A stretch of 64,000 nt of DNA from the NCBI GenBank assembly GCA_037893245.1, contig JBAIAA010000605.1, forward strand, positions 1,616,501-1,680,500, written 5' to 3'. The notes below the pieces were generated by a model. It ran no database searches and had not been told where the DNA came from. It saw only the letters and a program-made list of their open reading frames with translations. Shown here in pieces: positions 34,726-46,114 of this stretch; position 1 is the stretch's first letter; each line of letters begins with the position of its first letter. The position numbers and the translations under genes were made by a program. This stretch comes from Crossaster papposus (Eukaryota; Echinodermata; Asteroidea; Velatida; Solasteridae).

Positions 34726-36879
34726 TTGTCCTTTAAAATACTGCAAACCATCGGAAAGACTTAAAGCTTTAATCATGCATCAATTTGTTTTGTACTTTTT
34801 TTAAGGGGTGTGTACCATAATTTTATAGGTTAAATTTGTTAGCTAAAAACAATTTGAGACAGCTGAGCTTATTGTATTTTATATTTTGCAACATGAATAC
34901 ACATACATGTACATGTACAAGTATTGCATGTGCATCATCTTATATGTAAGTGCATCCAAAATTCAATTTAAGCTTTATTGTATGGTTGCTAAACCAGCAA
35001 AGAGTAGCTTATCTTGCAACAATTAATGAGAGATCAACGGTAATGCAATCTTCTGGGAAACTCTAAGGACGCCAACAAATGAAAAACCTTTATTATTGCA
35101 TGATCAGTGAACCAAATCTGTTGACTGCTTTATTACTATATCAGTCACGCATAGTCATTAAGATGACAGGTTTTGATAAGGAAGACTGATTCCTGACTCC
35201 CTGGGACACTGACTGTCACTGGCAATTGTTACTATCAATTTCGAAGCGAACAAAGAGATTGAGGCAGCACTCGAACCTGCGACCTTCGGAATCGGGCTAG
35301 TCTGGTATTCCATTGGTTGCGGGTTTAAGTCCCCCCTTGCCAATTTCTTTGTTTACTTTGAAATTTATGCAAATTTACCTAGTCAGTTTCCCAATTGTTA
35401 CTATAAACAGAGTTGTGGACACAAAAGCACTGGGCTTTTTTGCCTGATAAATGGAGTGTCATTAAAGTAAAAAAAAAATTCCAACAGCATGTGATTGTAG
35501 TGTTAAGATTTTGTATAAATGTATTACAATAATATTTAAACAAATGGCTGAATGTAAAAACCAAATTAAAGAGCATATTATGGGATCACAAAATTTGGTT
35601 TTAAAGATAGCACGTTAAAATGTGAAATCATGAAAATTGGGTTGCTGCATACAATGTAGCACTACAAAATGTAATAAAAGGTACAACGCACAATTCCTGG
35701 AATGTTTGGTGGCATTCTTCAGGGCATGTGATAAAACATGATTATAAATACAATGTACATACATTTGTTTTTCTTATTTACTGTATACATGGCAAATAAA
35801 GTTCAAACAAGAATGCAACTTGGACTTAATAACAAAAAACAAGGAAATTTCAATCCTTACAAGACTTTTGCAGTGTTTCTCGATTTTCAATGGCATTTAG
35901 TGTAATGTGAAAAACCAGAAAATTATACCGAGAAAAAGTTGCATGCCTGTCAAACCACAGAGGGAAAGCCAATGAACAGATAAAACACCTCTTATACCAT
36001 TTATGAACTGAAGACTTACAAAATCATGTTGGATATAGCGCTAACTGCATAGGGGGCAGGATCACCACCGGTATGTGGAAACTATGTTATTGCTGGCAGA
36101 TTGCCAGCTTCAACTACGTACATTGCAAGTGCTTTATAAAGCACTGTATAAAATACATGTACACTTACCTGATACTTTACAACATGAAAAGCATGGATTC
36201 TCTTTCTCTGCAATTTCAATTCTCCTCCATGGCATTCAAAACCCCCCAAAACAGACCAAGTTACAACCATAAACCATGATCAACAAGTCAGTTCAAACAC
36301 AAACATGTGAAAACTCAAAATGGACATCTTTGGTAACAGTGTGCAGAAGGATTTGTGTTTATTTGGTGATTGGTATTGGCCTATTCTATCCAGGGGTACC
36401 TTTTGTGAATTTAATTCATTGGTTTTTGTACAACCTCAGTTCACGCTTCAGGGGGCCTGTATGGTATGGCTAGACTCTGCAGGTCACTGTTATTTGTGTG
36501 TCAGTACATCAGTCTGGGAAGCTGGCCTGGGGAGCTGGTATAGTCTACATTGTGTAGGAGTACAAGGATACTCTGATGTAGTTGGCATCTAGGGTTTCAG
36601 TGGCACATGCATGTGATTATGATGCTGTAGTGATGTGAAACACCTTGCCATACATGTATAGAGAGCACACCCTATGGTGGAATACAGGATAATGTGTTCT
36701 TCAAGTTGCTAGAATCGGGAAACAAAATAAAGTTGTGGATCATAGAATTTATCAGCACTAGACCCGAGGATTGACTTGCAGCATGGATGAAATCAACCAG
36801 TGAATAAATATGTAGAGGATCTGAGATTGTATTCAATTAAAGTCAGCAGTGTACATGTATTACTGGTAGTGGTACCACC
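34726..36879. other. Upstream sequence of the nesprin first exon, mostly unannotated
   Basis: At about 35245-35345 there is tRNA-like wording on the minus strand (GGTCGCAGGTTCGAGTGC) and another half on the plus strand (GCGGGTTTAAGTCCCC), probably SINE remnants. Otherwise no gene or strong repeat was seen. No promoter motif could be assigned. Confidence 0.35.
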
Positions 36880-36910
36880 ATGGCTGAACACATACGCAGA
36901 CAACTTATAG
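36880..36910 (+). CDS. SYNE1/SYNE2-like: Nesprin (SYNE-type) gene, coding part of a first exon
   Basis: The ATG sits in a very good start context (ACCACCATGG). Ten codons (MAEHIRRQLI) plus one base lead to a donor GTAATT at 36911. The leftover G joins the AG at the start of the 37922 exon to make Glu, giving RRQLIEEQERVQ, which runs straight into the CH1 domain. Vertebrate nesprins have a comparable short N-terminal lead before CH1. It is the nearest and best-supported start. The 5' UTR limits are not known. Competing first exons may exist at 12251 and 24697. Confidence 0.6.
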
Positions 36911-37295
36911 GTAATTATACATTAGTTCCTTCAACTTTGTGGGTTTTGACATCAGTAGTATAGAGGATTTTTTTTCTTGGTGTTGTCAACTACAAGTGTG
37001 TTAATGTTAGGCCCCAGCATTTGTTAATGTGGCTCAAATGCTGGACTTCATGCAGCTGTGTTGTTAAATAAGACTTAATGATTTGCATGGTGGAAAGATC
37101 ATCATCACTAGAATGGGAGGTTTGTGGTAACACCATGCGGATGATATCTCTTTGCTTTTGTAATCATTCACTACATCTAGCAATTCTATGCGTCCTACGA
37201 ACTGCTAAACAGATTTAATTGGCCTAATGGTGCATCCTCCAATGCGGTGCAAATGCAATGCAACAAATAACTCTCATTTGTGAGTTAAATTTGAA

Positions 37296-37515
37296 TAACG
37301 TCTGGTACACTGACTGGCTCAAAATGCTTGGCACATTTAAAATTTGAATTCTCCAGACCAAAGAGGCTGCTACTGCTAGTGCTAGGTGATTCAGGACAAG
37401 GCTTTCGATAGCAACCCCCAGCTCTGGAATGATCGGATGTCTTTGTGCTATTTTAATCCATTGTAAACAATGTATTGGTGCTGAGCGTCTCTTACGTAAC
37501 TATGCAATAGCTTGC
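37296..37515. mobile_element. MITE family B, partial copy in intron 1
   Basis: AACGTCTGGTACACTGACTG, AAAATGCTTGGCACAT and GGTGCTGAGCGT match the copy at 739-1013. The right end is degraded. Confidence 0.6.
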
Positions 37516-37921
37516 CCCAACTCACTCGCAAATGGCTTTTCTTGAGCAAGGGTTAACTAAATTTAGGTTCAAAGTTTGAAATTAATTCCATATTTGAAAA
37601 CCACAGCATACTACAGTGTATAGATGTTGTGATTTCACAAGATGCTTGAGACTTTTATTCACTTTACAGTCAAGTAAGCTATTTCATAATAAATTAATAA
37701 TTTAGTGTTTTCTTTTTATGTTTGCAAATACGGGTAACTACCATATGGTTACATACATTTGTAATTAAAAAAATGTGTTGTTTACTGTAGAATATAGGGC
37801 TCCATGTTACAAAGAAATTAGTTTAGACTTGCAAACTGGTGGATTGCTGCATTTTTAAAACCTCTTAATTTATTGATTTATTTATTTCCGGTATTTTGTC
37901 CTTTTTTAAAACTTTGTACAG

Positions 37922-37989
37922 AGGAGCAGGAGAGAGTACAGACCAAAACTTTCACCAACTGGGTGAACTCCCACCTGCGAGCGTCAAAG
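37922..37989 (+). CDS. SYNE1/SYNE2-like: Nesprin exon 2: start of CH1
   Basis: Acceptor TTTGTACAG and donor AAAG/GTGAGA. The exon begins with two bases (AG) that complete a Glu codon and then encodes EQERVQTKTFTNWVNSHLRA plus SK. QTKTFTNWVN fits actinin-type actin-binding signature 1 (Q..TF..W.N) and belongs to the first helix of CH1. High similarity to nesprin, spectrin and plakin CH1 makes coding function near certain. Confidence 0.93.
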
Positions 37990-38167
37990 GTGAGATACCA
38001 TTAATTAAATGTTTGTGTAAAAGTGTAAATTGTAACATACACTGTAAATAGTATACAGATTATCATTTACAATTCGTTGAAAGACCACCTTCGTGTTTAT
38101 TTCCAAGCCGAACATTTGTGAAATACATTCTGTGTTACAACTGATAATGTATACGTACGTGTATGTG
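37990..38167. other. Intron 2, first part
   Basis: Ordinary AT-rich intron sequence. Confidence 0.4.
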
Positions 38168-38394
38168 TTTGTTTATGGTGTAAATGGAGGACACATACCT
38201 GGCGACACGAAGGTGAATTGGGGTTAGGGTTAGAATCGAGGACGACCTCGATTGAGATTCAACGGCTCTCATTGGTTTTGTACACGAATCTCAATCAATC
38301 CGAGGTCGTCCTCGATTTTAACCCTAACCCTAATTCACCTTAGTGTCACCAGGTATGTGTCCTCCATTTACACCATAAACAAACGCATGATTAT
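38168..38394. mobile_element. MITE family D, near-palindromic copy
   Basis: Ends TTTGTTTATGGTGTAAAT and the complement. The arms pair almost throughout: GGAGGACACATACCTGG, GACACGAAGGTGAATT, GGGTTAGGGTTA, ATCGAGGACGACCTCG and TTGAGATTC. Lies in intron 2 of the nesprin gene. Confidence 0.8.
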
Positions 38395-39977
38395 CTGCTG
38401 GTCGCTACATTTGGGCATTCCATTTTTTTCTGTGTTTCTCATTTTTGACCAATCCTATTTTGGGCTCCGACCCAAGACAAAGAATGCCTTTTTATAACCA
38501 CCGACCCTATCTGGAACCCCACCCACACACAAAAATAGCAAATTATACTGGTAAATAGAAAAAAAAAGTGAATTCATACAATCCGGCTCTACATGTTTGT
38601 TATTTAAAAGCTATTGAAAATAAATGATTAGTTGAAAAGCAAAATATGGCGTTTAACAACCTGCAGAATCTCAGAAGATGAGAGGATGCATTATGTTGCC
38701 TCTCATCATAATAGATGTCTATGACTCATGACTGCCACAACAGGCAAAATGTTTGTGAGCTGCATTGCGCATTTGTCCAAACATAGATTGTTGTATGATA
38801 TCCACTAGTGGTACATACATGTATCGGTAATATACACTTCTCATCATTTAATTTATCCATCTAATCAGGTGAGCCGACCAGCCCAACTTTAAAGGCCAAA
38901 CAAATATGAGAAGCATATAAATAAAAAGGGAAGCCCTTATCGATTGTAACATGCTGTACAATTGAACATCATTATGTCCATATTGCATTGAATAATAAGG
39001 AGTGTGAAAAGTGAAAGTTGAACTCTGGGTGTTGAATTTAGATTTTCTTTAAGGAAAAGTTTAAGATCTAAATATGCAGGCCAGTACGCAGGATTTTTAT
39101 GGGGAGGTGCGAATTTGTACTGATGGGACCAAAAATGGGACCAAATTTTTGTATTTCTACATCAATTATTCACCCCGGAAATTATTGAACTTTTTTATTT
39201 TTTTTTATTTTTATTTTTTTATTTTTTTTAATATATATATATTTTTATTTTTTGGGGGGGTTGCGTACGCACCCACCGCACCCCCCCCCTGTGTACGGGC
39301 CTGATATGTACAATATGTACATGTACTGGTATATAATCCCACACACAAAGTTTCTAACTAGAATTGTTAAACAAATTTACCTCACTCATCCCTAAATGTA
39401 CATGTAGATGAAGATGTTCTAATAATAATTGTTGTTTCGAACGAGATTTACTGGTACCAAAAAGTATTTAAAAAACAATTATACATGTACCGGTATTTGG
39501 AGGAAAATGTATAATATATTCTGAATCAAATGTAGCTGCCATAGATTACAGACAGTACATGTACTGCACATTGCCCGGTAGCTCAAAAACAATGTGTTAT
39601 CGGCATACTGAGATACCGGTAAGTGGTGCGTTATAAATGTGATTATGAACTTGCAACTGATGTGAAGTCATATTTCTTGATTAAGGCCAAATTAAAAAGA
39701 TTGTTTGTTCCCGGTCCAGTTGCCAGGTGGATTTTTGTTTCCCTCTTCACCGGCTGCACTTTTTTTTCTCCAGTATTATTTTAATGTCTGGTGAAAAAAA
39801 ATAGATTGTAAAGCACAACTAAGTGATGACACATCGCTTGTGAAATCCAAAATAACCCAGCATTTTCAAGTTTTAAGAACTGACTCGATGTGCCATGCAT
39901 GGGGGACAGGGTGTGTATGAACATAAAACATGTACAGTGACTCTGTACACACATACCATACATAATCATCAACGTTT
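38395..39977. other. Intron 2, middle part
   Basis: AT-rich intron DNA with a T-rich low-complexity block at 39190-39255 and short C and G runs next to it. No gene recognised. Confidence 0.35.
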
Positions 39978-40153
39978 TGTTTATGGTGTAAATCAAGGAG
40001 TTTCTTTTGTTCCTCTCGATAATTTTCTTTGTTTTTCCAATGGCTCTTATTGGTTTTGTACACGAATCTCAATCAAGTTCGTCCTCGATTCTAACCTTAA
40101 CCCCAATTCACCTTCTTGTCGCCAGGTATGTGTCCTCCATTTACACCATAAAC
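39978..40153. mobile_element. MITE family D copy
   Basis: TGTTTATGGTGTAAATCAAG at the left and CCATTTACACCATAAACA at the right. The interior matches 21926-22112 in reverse (TTTTGTTCCTCTCGATAATT, GTACACGAATCTCAATCAAG). Confidence 0.75.
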
Positions 40154-40554
40154 AGACACCAGTACACACACATTGTGTACTCCATGTGACTGTGCCTTGT
40201 GGAGCCCACATGTAAAACCTATAGCCCTACATGTGTACATGTATTGTATAATAAACTGGCATGCAAAGTATGTACAAAGTACTGGCGTGCTAAAGTATTT
40301 ATGCGCTAGCCGTACAATTTTTAACTTAAAATGTGACTTCAAAATATCTTGAATGTTCAATAATTTACCATGTCTTGTGTCATTATTTTAGTCAGTAAGT
40401 TTTCAACACTCGACATTCTTTCTATAGTAACATTTTCACATAGCCGATTTTGCCACGCACGCACACGCGATTAAACACAAATTATTAAAACGTTTTAAGT
40501 TCTATGGAGAATGTGCATAGAGTATGTATGAGCAGTGTAAAAGTACAAAGTAAC

Positions 40555-40795
40555 AAATAACCTCAATCCTCCAAGTAACCTCAAACCTGCAAAATCAACA
40601 AACATTAGGTTATGACATGGATTCTGCATTATCTCCAGTGGCAAAATCCCAATGTCCTTAATCCTGAAAAATCCTGCAAAATCCTGCTACCAGTAAGCAT
40701 CGACTTCAATGTGCCCTCAATCCTGAAAAATCCTGCATTTTGCAATGAGGAATTTTGAAGATTTGGGATGGTTAGGGTTAAAGAAATCTAACCCA
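40555..40795. repeat. Word-repeat family W copy
   Basis: Repeats of CAATCCTGAAAAATCCTGC and similar, ending TTTGGGATGGTTAGGGTTAA. This is the reverse complement of the 30790 left end (GCAATGAGGAATTTTGA), so the two copies share a terminus. Confidence 0.6.
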
Positions 40796-41505
40796 AAATG
40801 TTAATTCCACAAGTTCCTTTTCAGCTTGTTTATAAAAGTCTGCACTATAACATTGCCACATCAGTAAGTTAATAATAATACAGCAAGATATAAAAGTGAG
40901 CTGTGCTTGATGGTGTAATCTGAAAATTCGCGACTTCATCAATTTGAAATATATTTAGTTTCATTTGAAAATGTCCAACAATTGACATTCAAAACCTTTT
41001 GCTTTCATCGTCTTTAGTTTGTAAAGTTGGCTATGGGTACTCGAATCCACAATCTGGACTCGGTTCCTGACATTAACAATTGGGTACTCAAGTACCCAGT
41101 TCCGATGCGATATACAATGTACACACAAGAGTACATGTATGTTTACCAATAAATGCCCAAATTTCTTGATTCAGCATTTAGTCCGAACTGAAAATTTTGC
41201 GAGCTGGCATTTCCGAGTGGCCATTAATTCTACCTGGGGCCGATTTCATGACTGTTCCCTCTAGCGGTAAAAAACAACATGAAACAGCCATCAAATTGGT
41301 AGTTGCGATGCGTCTTTCATAAGATGGGTTTAGTAAAATTTATCTTAGGAGACGTCTTAGCCAAGATCGATCTTTGAGCTAGGGCTTGCCCCAAATCCTA
41401 AGATGAGTTGTAAGATAAGACGAGTCTCGTTAAATCGGCCCCTGCATATTAATTAATTTTGTTTTCATTCAAAAGTCTGTTTTTTGTTTTCTTCTATAAC
41501 TCTAG
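40796..41505. other. Intron 2, last part
   Basis: AT-rich; around 41225-41445 is GGGGCCGATTTCATGAC and ATCGGCCCC wording, possibly another old inverted-repeat element. The polypyrimidine tract at 41479-41500 serves the 41506 exon. Confidence 0.35.
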
Positions 41506-41601
41506 CGTCAGCCACCATTGCAGGTGGCTGACCTGTGTGAAGATGTCAAGAATGGAATTATTCTGCTCACATTGCTGGAGGTGCTGTCTGGAGAAACACT
41601 G
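41506..41601 (+). CDS. SYNE1/SYNE2-like: Nesprin exon 3: CH1 helices
   Basis: Acceptor TATAACTCTAG with an upstream pyrimidine tract; donor CTG/GTAAGC at 41602. 32 codons in phase 0: RQPPLQVADLCEDVKNGIIL, then LTLLEVLSGETL. It contains the conserved DL.ED...G..LL.LLEVLSG block of actinin-type CH1 domains. The PP at the start is nesprin-like. A GTAAGC-bearing minisatellite begins at its donor. Confidence 0.95.
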
Positions 41602-41965
41602 GTAAGCAAATGACTAACATCAAGCTAACGGTAACAAATCACAGTAAGCAAGCTAATAAATCACAGTAAGCAAGCTAACAAATCACCGTATTTAAGCTAA
41701 CAAATCACAATATAATCAAGCTACAAGTAACAAATCACAGTAAGCAAGCTAATGGTAAACAAATCACAGTAAGCAAGCTAACAAATTACAGTAAGCAAGC
41801 TAACAAATCACAGTAAGCAAGGTTACAAACCACAGTAAGCAAGCTTACAAATCACAGTGAGCAAATTGGCTATTTAAACCACGGTAATGGATAACAAATC
41901 ACATAGTAAATATCAAACAAATTAGGCAAATTGCTGACAAATCACTGTAAGCAAATGGCTAACAA
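41602..41965 (+). repeat. Minisatellite of ACAAATCACAGTAAGCAAGCT units
   Basis: About 22-bp units, some longer or degenerate. The word GTAAGCAA at the real splice donor (41602) recurs near 41644, 41665, 41740, 41769, 41791, 41813, 41834 and 41949, with GTGAGCAA near 41857. The array starts only a few bases after the exon. Confidence 0.8.
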
Positions 41966-41971
41966 ATCACA

Positions 41972-42998
41972 CACCGCGTTTACACTCAATCAAGCAAGGT
42001 GATTGAATCCTTCCTCACAAAAAGAACCGCACACAAATTGTGCCGCGTTTACACTCGATCCTGATTGTGCATTTACAATGGAAGAAAGGTCAATAATAAC
42101 CGTCATCGAGTGTGCGCAGAAGTTAGTACACATGCATGCCTGGAAGGAATTCCTAATCAAATCAGAAACATAAAAAACATAGATTTGGCATGATAAAAAG
42201 CCATAATTTATTTGCAAACTCATCATGAGTGGCGGTTTCATGTTGAATGTGCAGTTAGGGGCCCTGTTCTCAATTTTAAGACCACTATTTAGGTTTAAAT
42301 ATTAAAGTTACCAAAGTAGTAAAAGGATGCTCATACAGACAAGATTGACAGCAGATTTAATGTTTGGATGGAAAATTTCGGGGTAAAATTACGATAAGGA
42401 CAACAATTATTTAACCACAGAAATAACACACGATCACCGCGTACAGCACACGCGGTTTGAGACACAAAACCTAAAATAAAAAGTGCATTAGAAAATCCCA
42501 TTTTCTAACCAAGTATAAGGCTAAAAAAATACAAATAACAGCTTTTATATACTACAAAGCTTGCAGAAATAATTCTGGAATGCTAAGCACTTTTTGTTCA
42601 ATTAATAACAAAAAGGGGCCTGTAAACATTTCTGATTTCATACACGTGCGACGATAGACATGGAACAATTCAGGCCAAGTACCAATCACGGATAATTACA
42701 GTGCACCATGGACAGGGACAAGTGTACCATTCATGCACCTCGGCTCAGCGGGGTGATGCAGAGCATGCTGCCGGCATGCAATCAACAACATTTTCGTAGA
42801 CTGGCCGGATGTCGTTGTGTCAAATTGCGGGGCCTGATCCACCAATTGCATTTACACTCGAACATTGCAGGATTCGATCCGCCAATTACCGGATTCAATC
42901 TTTCCGCGTTTAAACTTGCGGTTAAGCAGACTTCAATCCTCCTTGCCGGATTGAGTCCCCCTATGATCCTCCTTGCTGGATTCAGTGTGAACGAGGTG
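41972..42998. mobile_element. TIR element of ~1.03 kb
   Basis: Left end CACCGCGTTTACACTCAATC then AAGCAAGG; right end is the complement of CACCTCGTTCACACTGAATC then CAGCAAGG. Near both ends CGTTTACACTCGAT-like words recur, giving subterminal repeats. The interior has short ORFs with no recognised domain, so it is probably non-autonomous. It lies in intron 3. Confidence 0.65.
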
Positions 42999-43079
42999 AC
43001 AGTCAATGTCATGAGAAAGATATTTGGATACATGTACATGTACACTGTAGGGCCATCGCAGATTTATCCTTTGAACAAA

Positions 43080-43503
43080 TGTGACCTGTCATCACAAAAT
43101 GAGCGTAAAGTCGGCAAAATCAAAAATTGAGTTATGGGTATTTCTAAATTCTGTGGAAACAGAGCTTTCCAATGGTATATAACACTTGGAGGTTTGATAC
43201 TCAATATTATTTTAATTTTAATTTTTTAGTCTGGAGTCTTAATACAAAGATCATGAGAAAACGGGCGTTTCTTGCGAGAAATTGTGTAAAAGGCATAGAA
43301 AGGCATAGTCAAAATTATCTCAAAAACTAATTTTTTTTTTATCTGATCGTCCTGAAAAATTGGGAATTGATTGTTGGGGATTTAGTCTTTAAAAAACCCA
43401 TATAATCTCAAAATCGACCACCCCTTCAAATTTTGACTTTGACTGGCCGTACTAGGAAATCACTCCGTGCGACTTTACGCTCATTTTGTGATGACAGGTC
43501 ACA
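43080..43503. mobile_element. TIR element with TGTGACC ends, 424 bp
   Basis: A ~34-bp inverted repeat: TGTGACCTGTCATCACAAAA then TGAGCGTAAAGTCG on the left, with the complement on the right. It shares the TGTGACC terminus and size class with the hairpin at 60380. No coding. Confidence 0.75.
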
Positions 43504-43674
43504 AATAGTTGTTCAAAATGGCTCTCAATGCTTACGTTATTCACCTATATTTTGTCAAAGGACAAATCTGCGATGGCCCTATGTACATGTACCTCTTTCT
43601 TATGACATACTCTGACTGTGTGCCAAATTCCATATTTGTATCTTCAAAGGCACAATCCCATCACTTTACCGATA

Positions 43675-43736
43675 CAGTGCAGATGTACCGGTAGAGCGTT
43701 TGATCAGTGCAGATGTACCGGTAGAGCGTTTGATCA
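43675..43736 (+). repeat. 31-bp tandem duplication
   Basis: CAGTGCAGATGTACCGGTAG then AGCGTTTGATC occurs twice in a row without change. Confidence 0.8.
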
Positions 43737-43913
43737 ATTGTGTGACTGTGAAAGCCTTGCTTTTTCAGAGAAAGCGTCAGACCAGCTCTAGAATCACTGA
43801 ACTCTATCCAGCATATACCTGGAGTAATAAATTTCAAGCTCTGTATAATCTCCCCGCATGATCACAATGTGCACTGAAATGAGTGGTTGACGGCACTAGG
43901 CATTGATAAGTAT

Positions 43914-44294
43914 TGAAGGTAGGATACACAATTGGTAATTGCTTGAATTATCATGAATGGGTGGATTTGGGTGGTTGTATTTAGAGTAGTAAATATCGTT
44001 TAACTGACCTGTTCGAAGTTTTACAATCATGGATGCCGAAAAAAGCAAAAAAATAAAATGGCGTTCATTTTCAACCGGCTTTGAGAAGTGGTTATTGTGT
44101 TCTTGGGTTTTTTTTACAATTCAATTTTTGGGAACAATTGCAGGATATCTAGCTCAATCCTTTTGCTTGATGCCTACCGGTACAATCATTATTTACTTTC
44201 AATTCATTATTTACTTTCAAATAAGTAAAATATTTCATAATAATTCGGTAGTACTTTTGTTCATATCTGCAAAAGGAGTATTAAACTTTACCCT
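43914..44294 (+). mobile_element. MITE family A, decayed copy
   Basis: Left end GAAGGTAGGATACACAATTG is clear; the right end is degraded (AAAGGAGTATTAAACTTTA). The central block differs from other copies. Confidence 0.65.
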
Positions 44295-45183
44295 AAAAAC
44301 AACCTTGAATATTTTATTTTTTTATTTACCAAAAAGGAATTACAAAAGGCACAGTTGTGTGCCTATACATCTATATTCTTGTGGGAAATAAGTACAAGGT
44401 ACATGTATGTATGTCTACCATGTCAAGTGTTTATTAGGAATACATCCCTTTAGAAGCCAACTGGATCAACCCTATTGTCTGGTCCTCATTCATAATTTTG
44501 TTTTTTTCCAAAGGGGAATTACTAACAGCATTATGATTGTTATCAGCACTAATCCTATATAATGAGTCTGAAGGCCAGCCTGCCTGAATGATTCCACTTC
44601 AATTTGTGCAACTACATGTACCCATAGCATGATATACATGTACTTCTATACCAAGTTGATATCAACATAATTACATACACACATTGTGTGAAGTTGTTTT
44701 GTATTATTTTTTGAATGATACCGGTACATACATGTATGGTGCGAAATACGGTACCCTCTGGAGACATGAACACAATGTGTACAATGGAGACAAAACGTCT
44801 CCGGAGGGTAAATTTCTATAGATGAATAGGTCTCCACTGGGAATTTCACGAATTAGATTTTTGGATTTTACTTAAATTACTCAAAAACTAGGATTAGGAT
44901 GTGGGTTAGGGTTAGTGTTTGGGTTAGGGTATAATATAGGGTATATTGGGTCGAAATTTCAACCCAGGAAAAAAATTATGGTTAAAATGGGAGCATTTTA
45001 AAAAAACGTGCTCGACTTTCTAACCATTTTGTACACGAGAACAAAGCCATGTTTCCACAGTGATACAAAAATGCGAATATATGTACAGAAATGGCAGAGA
45101 ACAATTATTCACAATTCCTGTGTTCATCATTGGAAACTAGTTATTTACTGCATTTATTCAGACAGCTGTGATGTCCACAGCTT
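44295..45183. other. Intron 3, middle part
   Basis: AT-rich, with a TTAGGGTTAGTG tract at 44890-44935 and an ACGTCTCC/GGAGAC pair near 44757-44830. No gene. Confidence 0.35.
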
Positions 45184-45537
45184 AAAGTTAGGATACACAA
45201 TTTGCAGATATCGAAAATGTTTACTACTATCTTACTAATTTAAAGAAAAATAATGATTCTATGCAACCAGCAAAATAATTATGCTAGATATCCTGTATTA
45301 ATTGTTCCGAAAAATTGAATTTTATAAAAACAAATCCCGATCGCCGTTGCGAAAACAACCAAAACAACTGCCCGAAGCCTGTTAAAAATAAACGCTGTTG
45401 TCCTGCCTTTTTTCTCGGCACCCATGATTGTAAAACTTCGGACAGGTCAGTTAAACGATATTTACTATAAAATACAACCCCCAAATCAACCCATTCATGA
45501 ATATTCAAGCAACCAATGGTGTATCCTACCTTTTATA
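45184..45537 (-). mobile_element. MITE family A copy
   Basis: Family A in reverse, from AAAGTTAGGATACACAATT to the GGTGTATCCTACCTTTTA end, lying in intron 3. Confidence 0.75.
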
Positions 45538-45637
45538 ACTTTGTGATTATCATGATTGTGGGGATCATCTTGCCTAGACAAGGAAAGTGTGTTTACACAA
45601 GGACTACCCACTGGGAAAGGGTTAAAGAAGTGACCAG

Positions 45638-45707
45638 AATGAGGTTTGAACCATGACCTCCAGATTACTGTTCCAGTACTCTACCAACTGAGCTATTGAG
45701 CCCTACA
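45638..45707 (-). repeat. tRNA-like SINE head
   Basis: On the minus strand: GGGCTCAATAGCTCAGTTGG then TAGAGTACTGG, anticodon stem CTGGA/TCTGG with loop ACAGTAA, and T-arm ATGGTTCAAACCTCAT. As at 1218, the base before the anticodon is C, so both heads come from one SINE family and not from two working tRNAs. Confidence 0.6.
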
Positions 45708-45799
45708 CTTTGTGTTTGTACAATGCACATGTATGTAGCTCCCTCAATTTGTCTTAATTAAAGAAATCTAATCCAGTGCAATCTTTGTTTCATTTTCAG

Positions 45800-45883
45800 C
45801 CATTTGAGAAAGGCAGAAACATGAAGAGAGTTCACTATCTGAGTAATGTCAACACATGTCTGAGATTCCTGGAAGGCAAGAAG
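45800..45883 (+). CDS. SYNE1/SYNE2-like: Nesprin exon 4: CH1 middle
   Basis: Acceptor TTCATTTTCAG and donor AAG/GTATGT. 28 codons in phase 0: PFEKGRNMKRVHYLSNVN then TCLRFLEGKK. The GR.MKR.H...N....L.FLEG.K pattern is typical of nesprin CH1, where most spectrin-type CH1 domains read GRMR.H. This segment is the main reason for choosing nesprin over spectrin or plakin. Confidence 0.95.
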
Positions 45884-45954
45884 GTATGTATACCCATGGA
45901 CCTTCTTATTCCTCCATGGTATACCAGTACATGTAGTATGCATTTAATCTCTTG

Positions 45955-46040
45955 ACAATGGAGACAGTACCCCTTGATATACTCCTGGGTAGCGAGAGGC
46001 AATTGTTCAAGGGCACAAAAACCATGTTCCTGGCACCAGT
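45955..46040 (-). repeat. SINE fragment
   Basis: CTTGATATACTCCTGGGTAG, then CGAGAGGCAATTG and AAGGGCACAAAAACCATG, resembles the insertion at 5345-5585. It lies in intron 4. Confidence 0.45.
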
Positions 46041-46114
46041 CAAACACAAGTCAAACATAAATTCATAGGTGGCTGAAGTTACTTATGTGACAGGCACATT
46101 GTGTTGGTCACTGA

